Source: Pseudobdellovibrio sp.
Lineage (GTDB): Bacteria > Bdellovibrionota > Bdellovibrionia > Bdellovibrionales > Bdellovibrionaceae
Assembly (NCBI GenBank): GCA_020696855.1
Contig: JAJFMT010000003.1
Span: 38,201-102,200, forward strand
Direction of reading: 5' to 3'
DNA: 64,000 nucleotides
How positions within the stretch are numbered: the stretch's first letter is position 1; each line of letters starts with the position of its first letter. A program made the translations under genes and the position numbers. The notes beneath the pieces were generated by a model. The model had not been told where the DNA came from. It made no database searches and saw only the letters and a list, made by a program, of their open reading frames with translations. Shown one piece after another: positions 60,067 to 64,000 of the stretch.

Positions 60067-61089
60067 TTGATCGACTACAAGAAAAGTGGTGTCGACATTG
60101 AAGCTGGCGATAATTTAGTTTCGTGGTTACAGTCCCCTCAAAATTCTACAGAAAACCGGTTTAAAAATTCAGATATCCCTGACTACAAGAAAAGAGTCGT
60201 TTCCGGCATTGGTGGGTTTGCAGCTTTATTTAACGGAAAATTTTCAGATATGAAAGAGCCGCTCCTTGTTTCATGCACGGACGGAGTCGGAACAAAAGTT
60301 AAAGTGGCTAGCCATTTTAACGATTTCAGAACTGTCGGGCAGGACTTGGTTGCTATGTGCGCCAATGATCTGATCTGCACCGGCGGGACGCCCTTATTTT
60401 TTCTGGATTATTATGCTGTCGGGAAGCTGAATCTTGAAAAAGCCCAGGAGTTTCTGACAGGGGTTCGCGCCGCTTGTGAAAAATCACATATGGTGCTGAT
60501 CGGTGGCGAGACTGCAGAGATGCCAGGCGTTTATCAGCCCGGCGATTTCGACTGCGCAGGATTCTCTGTCGGCGTTGTCGACAAAGAAAAAATGTGGGGA
60601 CCACACTTAGTCAAAGATGGCGATGCAGTGCTTGGAATTGAAAGTTCCGGATTTCACAGCAACGGTTATTCTTTAATCCGTAAAGTTTTTGACGGCGAAT
60701 ACGAAAAATATAAAGACTGGCTGATGAAGCCGACTGAACTTTATGTAGAGGCTGCGCTTTTACTTAAAAAGAATTTCGAGGTTCATGCCGTTTCACATAT
60801 TACCGGCGGCGGTATTGAAAATTTACCGCGCGTATTACCTGAAAACTTAAGTGCAGTTGTTGACCGCTGGCCGCTTCCTGAGTGCTTCGCTGAAGTACAA
60901 AAGCGTGCCGGAATTACGGACGACGAAATGCGTATTACATTTAATTGCGGCATTGGTCTTATGGTGATTATGCCAGAAGCACAAATCGGTGAAGCAAAAT
61001 CTCAGCTGGCAGCTGCCGGCTACAAAGCGCAACGCCTCGGAAAAATCAAAAAACGAAGCGAGGGTGAACCGCATGTTCAATGGACCTAA
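60067..61089 (+). CDS. purM: Phosphoribosylformylglycinamidine cyclo-ligase PurM
   Basis: This 340-residue enzyme closes the imidazole ring to make AIR in purine synthesis. Its N-terminal IDYKKSGVDIEAGD, SCTDGVGTKVKVA, DLVAMCANDLICTGG, LIGGETAEMPGVY and HITGGGIENLPRV segments are conserved. The start is TTG 60067 with GGAGG 6 bases upstream, clearly decided by that site. It leads the purine operon; purN starts 17 bases before its stop. Confidence 0.97.
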   Translation: MIDYKKSGVDIEAGDNLVSWLQSPQNSTENRFKNSDIPDYKKRVVSGIGGFAALFNGKFSDMKEPLLVSCTDGVGTKVKVASHFNDFRTVGQDLVAMCANDLICTGGTPLFFLDYYAVGKLNLEKAQEFLTGVRAACEKSHMVLIGGETAEMPGVYQPGDFDCAGFSVGVVDKEKMWGPHLVKDGDAVLGIESSGFHSNGYSLIRKVFDGEYEKYKDWLMKPTELYVEAALLLKKNFEVHAVSHITGGGIENLPRVLPENLSAVVDRWPLPECFAEVQKRAGITDDEMRITFNCGIGLMVIMPEAQIGEAKSQLAAAGYKAQRLGKIKKRSEGEPHVQWT

Positions 61090-61627
61090 AAAAGTCCGAA
61101 ACGTTGCGGTCTTCATTTCGGGCGGCGGCTCGACTCTGCAGGCGTTACTTGAAATGCATCACCAGTTCGAAATTAAACTTGTTATCAGTAATAGAAAATC
61201 AGCAGCGGGTGTCTTAAAGGCGAAACGCTTCGGTAAGCCGGTGTTTATTTTAACGAAGCAGCATTCTTTTGATGAGCTGACGGCAGAACTTGAGAAACAT
61301 AATATTTCACATATTGTGCTTGCCGGATTTATGAAAATTCTTCCTGAAACTTTTGTCGAAAGATGGAAGAACAGAATGATTAATATTCATCCTAGTTTGT
61401 TGCCCGAATACAAAGGTTTGAACGCCGCAGAACGAAGCTGGAATGACAATGCTCCAATGGGAGTCACGCTTCATTATGTAACAAAAGAAATGGATGAAGG
61501 CGAAAAGGTTTTGCAGAAAAAGATATTAGATCATCCCCAGAACTTTTCTTTAGAAGAATCCGAGATTTTTTTAAGACGTACCGAGCAGCATTTGTTGCGG
61601 GAACTGACATTCAGGATGGCGCTATGA
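61073..61627 (+). CDS. purN: Phosphoribosylglycinamide formyltransferase PurN
   Basis: This 184-residue enzyme formylates GAR using 10-formyl-THF. VAVFISGGGSTLQALL, MKILPETFVERW, the catalytic NIHPSLLPEYKG and a MDEGEKVLQ segment are conserved, and length is normal. ATG 61073 is inside purM; GAGGGTG lies about 8 bases upstream, while the earlier in-frame starts fall deep in purM. It overlaps the next gene by 4 bases. Confidence 0.93.
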   Translation: MFNGPKKVRNVAVFISGGGSTLQALLEMHHQFEIKLVISNRKSAAGVLKAKRFGKPVFILTKQHSFDELTAELEKHNISHIVLAGFMKILPETFVERWKNRMINIHPSLLPEYKGLNAAERSWNDNAPMGVTLHYVTKEMDEGEKVLQKKILDHPQNFSLEESEIFLRRTEQHLLRELTFRMAL

Positions 61628-62562
61628 AGTTGGCATTTATTACGGCCGATAGATCCAGTTTAAAAACTTTACCTCTGCTTCAAAAGTATTACTCTCACGT
61701 GCATTTCTATTTTGCCAACAGCAAAACCGCAGGGGTGGATCTTGAAGCGGAAAAGCTGCCGCTACTTGTGGACGGCTTGCATGTATCACCGGATGCCTCT
61801 TTGCGGACGCCGCACCAGGAGCTTGTGTTTAAAAGGAATTCGCAGAATTACCGTAATTTTTTTAACCAGATTTATCCAACGAAAGTCAGCGCTGAGATTG
61901 AAGATACAAACAGCACAGTTCAGGAATTTCAGGAATCCGGCATCGGCGACATTAACTTTATTAAATACAACCGTGAACTGGGAAAATATGCGATTGAAAA
62001 TTCCCGGCTGGAAATAACAGAGTACGATTTTTTACTGATTCAAAACAGCCAGGCTATTATGGCCGAAGTGCTTGAGAAGCAGCAAAATTTATTTAATTCA
62101 TTCACGGAGCAAAGCAAATCAATTATTACATTGGTTTACAATCTTAAGCACTTTCACAAAAAAGGTACCCCGAACAGTTTTATTTTTGTCGAAAACAGTC
62201 TGGTAGAGTCGGTTCAGGACAACTGGTATCTTGTTAAGATTAACAGTGATACCGCTGAAATTTCTTTTTATATCCCTTACGAAATGCAGGAATCTGAAGA
62301 GTACAAAATGTTCCTGGCCCAGCGAGTGTCTTCAGCACTGAACCGCAGATTCGTGGCCTTTCAGCTTGAAGACTATATCGGAAGTTTTGTAACACCGGCG
62401 GACGGGTATTATAGTTATAAGGCAAAATTACGTCACACAAAGGGCGGCGCACTTGTTCCGACTTATAATTTGTGGACAACAGAAAAGATGACTGCACATC
62501 TGAGCCAGTTATTAAAAAACCGCCTGAGTAATAAAAAAGAAATATTAGAAAACGGAAGGTAA
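61624..62562 (+). CDS. Unknown protein embedded in the purine operon
   Basis: This 312-residue protein has no signal peptide or membrane span. It begins with a Rossmann-like strand (MKLAFITADRSSLKTLPLL), followed by YSHVHFYFANSKTAGVDLEAEKLP, and has a C-terminal region FVTPADGYYSYKAKLRHTKG that is rich in Tyr and Lys. I recognise no family. The ATG overlaps the purN stop (ATGA) and purB starts 4 bases after its own stop, so it is translated as part of the purine pathway operon. It may be a regulator or an accessory enzyme. Confidence 0.75.
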   Translation: MKLAFITADRSSLKTLPLLQKYYSHVHFYFANSKTAGVDLEAEKLPLLVDGLHVSPDASLRTPHQELVFKRNSQNYRNFFNQIYPTKVSAEIEDTNSTVQEFQESGIGDINFIKYNRELGKYAIENSRLEITEYDFLLIQNSQAIMAEVLEKQQNLFNSFTEQSKSIITLVYNLKHFHKKGTPNSFIFVENSLVESVQDNWYLVKINSDTAEISFYIPYEMQESEEYKMFLAQRVSSALNRRFVAFQLEDYIGSFVTPADGYYSYKAKLRHTKGGALVPTYNLWTTEKMTAHLSQLLKNRLSNKKEILENGR

Positions 62563-62566
62563 CATA

Positions 62567-63862
62567 ATGATTAGCCGTTACAGTACAGAAGAAATGACGA
62601 AGCAGTTTTCACAGGAGAGCCGCTTCGAATATATGAAGCAGGTTGAAATTGAATGTGCGGTGGTACAGGCACAGATGGGGATCATTCCTGCTAAGGCAGC
62701 TGAAGACATCAGAAAAAAATCTAAATTTCAAGTCGACCGCATTTTAGAAATTGAACGCACGACAAAGCATGATGTCATTGCCTTTGTTTCAAACATGGCT
62801 GAAAACGTCGGAGAGAACGGAAAGTATATTCACTTCGGTCTTACCAGTTCTGATGTTTTAGATACGGCGCTCAGCTTACAGATTTCTGAGGGGCTTGATG
62901 TTTTACTGGCTGATGTGACTGTTTTAAGAAAGACACTGGCTACGCTTTCTAAAAAATACAAAGCGACCATTTGTGCCGGGCGCACCCACGGAATCTTTGC
63001 AGAGATTACAACTTTCGGATTTAAACTTGCCGGATTCTTATTTGAACTGGACCGAAACATTAAACGTTTAAAATCGGCCCAAGAAGGGATCCGCATCTGC
63101 AAATTGAGCGGAGCCGTCGGTACATCATCAGCTATGCCGCTGGATTTTGAAAAAAAGGTCGCTACTCGTTTAAATCTTGAAGTTGAAGATTTCGCAACTC
63201 AGGTAGTGCCACGTGACCGTCATGCTGAAGTTATTAACTCGCTTGCCTTTTTAACTGCCGGTTACGAGCGACTGGCCGTAGAGCTTCGTCACCTTCAGCG
63301 CAGTGAGGTTTCTGAAGTCATCGAGGGTTTTACTAAAGGGCAGAAGGGTTCGTCGGCGATGCCGCATAAAAAGAATCCGATCAGCGCAGAGAACATTACA
63401 GGGCTTGCGCGATTGATGCGCGGATATGCACAGGCGTCTCTTGAAAACATCGCTTTATGGCACGAGCGTGATATCAGTCACTCTTCAGTTGAGCGTGTTG
63501 TTTTCCCTGATGCGTTTCAATTGGCTCATTACCTGACTAAACGTCTGAATGACCTGTTAAAGGGCCTCTACGTTAACGAAGAAAAAATGTTTGATAACAC
63601 GCAACTGCTTGGGGGAGTCCTTTACTCGTCCCATTTGCTTCTGCATTTAGTTCAAAATCACGATATGAGCCGTGAAAAAGCTTATGAAGTGGTGCAGGGC
63701 CTGGCTCACTCACTTAAAAACGGTGAGCATTTAAAAGAAAAAATTTTGAAAGACAAAAAAGCATCTAAATTGTTTTCAGAAAAGGATTTAAAAACCATTT
63801 TCTCCGGCAAAAAGCATCTGGCCGCTATTGAATCCCGCATGAAAACTTATTTAAAGGATTAA
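62567..63862 (+). CDS. purB: Adenylosuccinate lyase PurB
   Basis: This 431-residue enzyme removes fumarate from SAICAR and adenylosuccinate, acting twice in purine synthesis. The fumarase/lyase-family signature [30 protein letters not shown] and ICAGRTHG are conserved, and length is standard for the shorter PurB type. The start has a GGAAGG site upstream. purC follows 1 base after the stop. Confidence 0.97.
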   Translation: MISRYSTEEMTKQFSQESRFEYMKQVEIECAVVQAQMGIIPAKAAEDIRKKSKFQVDRILEIERTTKHDVIAFVSNMAENVGENGKYIHFGLTSSDVLDTALSLQISEGLDVLLADVTVLRKTLATLSKKYKATICAGRTHGIFAEITTFGFKLAGFLFELDRNIKRLKSAQEGIRICKLSGAVGTSSAMPLDFEKKVATRLNLEVEDFATQVVPRDRHAEVINSLAFLTAGYERLAVELRHLQRSEVSEVIEGFTKGQKGSSAMPHKKNPISAENITGLARLMRGYAQASLENIALWHERDISHSSVERVVFPDAFQLAHYLTKRLNDLLKGLYVNEEKMFDNTQLLGGVLYSSHLLLHLVQNHDMSREKAYEVVQGLAHSLKNGEHLKEKILKDKKASKLFSEKDLKTIFSGKKHLAAIESRMKTYLKD

Positions 63863-63863
63863 A

Positions 63864-64000
63864 ATGAAAAAAGATTTATTATACGAAGGAAAAGCCAAAA
63901 AAATATTTTCTACAGATAAAGAAAATGTTTTGCTCATGGAATTTAAAGACAGTTTGACGGCCTTTAATGCTCAGAAAAAGGGGCAGTTTGCCGGCAAAGG
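63864..64000 (+). CDS. purC: SAICAR synthetase PurC, 3' part outside window
   Basis: The gene begins with ATG at 63864, after AAAGGA and 5 bases, and runs off the window. The 45 visible codons read [16 protein letters not shown] and then [20 protein letters not shown], matching the conserved N-terminus of PurC, which joins aspartate to CAIR. Position after purB completes the purine operon order seen here. Confidence 0.93.
   Translation, partial: MKKDLLYEGKAKKIFSTDKENVLLMEFKDSLTAFNAQKKGQFAGK

Noticed and set aside
1..64000. tRNA, rRNA, CRISPR array, insertion sequence, integrase or phage genes
   Set aside because: None was visible. Intergenic gaps are all under 300 bases and contain no direct repeat arrays or transposase-like frames.

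Overview
The window looks like a chromosomal stretch from a Gram-negative predator-lineage bacterium of the Bdellovibrio type (Bdellovibrionota). This is inferred from the mix of outer-membrane and periplasmic proteins (beta-barrel protein, AsmA-like protein, SohB, lipoproteins, Opp system) with RNase Y and the cdaA-ybbR-glmM module, which are commoner in Gram-positives but typical of this group. I see no rRNA, tRNA, CRISPR array, insertion sequence or prophage. Coding density is very high: no stretch over 300 bases lacks a gene, and many genes overlap by ATGA or TAATG junctions.

Layout. 1-1561 (+): an ECF sigma factor cut by the left edge, a membrane protein, a tiny acidic protein and a secreted 18-residue-repeat protein, all overlapping or abutting. 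1565-6788 (-): a three-gene motor-like operon (MotB/OmpA-like stator, MotA/TolQ/ExbB-like channel, FHA coiled-coil membrane protein), followed by an ABC1/UbiB kinase-like gene. 8251-13711: a nucleotide-sugar-epimerase-like protein, nrnA, greA, an AsmA-like protein, a glycerophosphodiesterase and tatA. 13760-20882 (-): sohB and a complete oligopeptide ABC importer, oppD-F-A-B-C. 21008-29832: a secreted proline-rich protein, two membrane or secreted proteins, mutM, a small lipoprotein, a FadE-type acyl-CoA dehydrogenase, and two tandem pseudopilin-like genes. 29853-37641: a surface-polysaccharide-like cluster with a GT-C-like membrane protein, five GT-A type glycosyltransferases and a very unusual tyrosine-rich protein. 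37638-40496 (-): RNase Y and pgsA. 40589-49299 (+): glpX, three small genes, tilS, ftsH, cdaA, ybbR, glmM, pdxJ, tsaE. 50647-58620 (+): cysteine desulfurase, mnmA, mtaB, rnc, era, der and an NSS transporter, mostly tRNA modification and ribosome or RNA maturation. 60067-64000 (+): purM, purN, an unknown gene, purB and the start of purC.

Three themes stand out. First, many first-in-transcript genes have a good -10 box 6-8 bases before the start codon and no Shine-Dalgarno sequence, so their mRNAs are probably leaderless; downstream genes have normal Shine-Dalgarno sites. Second, three divergent gene pairs share one symmetric 7-mer, TATTNTA, that gives a -10 box on both strands. Third, two transcripts (the motor-like operon and an unknown 337-residue protein) are preceded by sequences resembling sigma-28/FliA promoters, which fits motility or attack-phase expression.

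Best candidates for undescribed biology are the MotA/MotB/FHA operon, the tyrosine-rich repeat protein inside the glycosyltransferase cluster, an RNase Y whose KH domain has lost its GXXG loop, and the unknown gene embedded in the purine operon. All coordinates and motifs were read by eye; no database search or computation was run.
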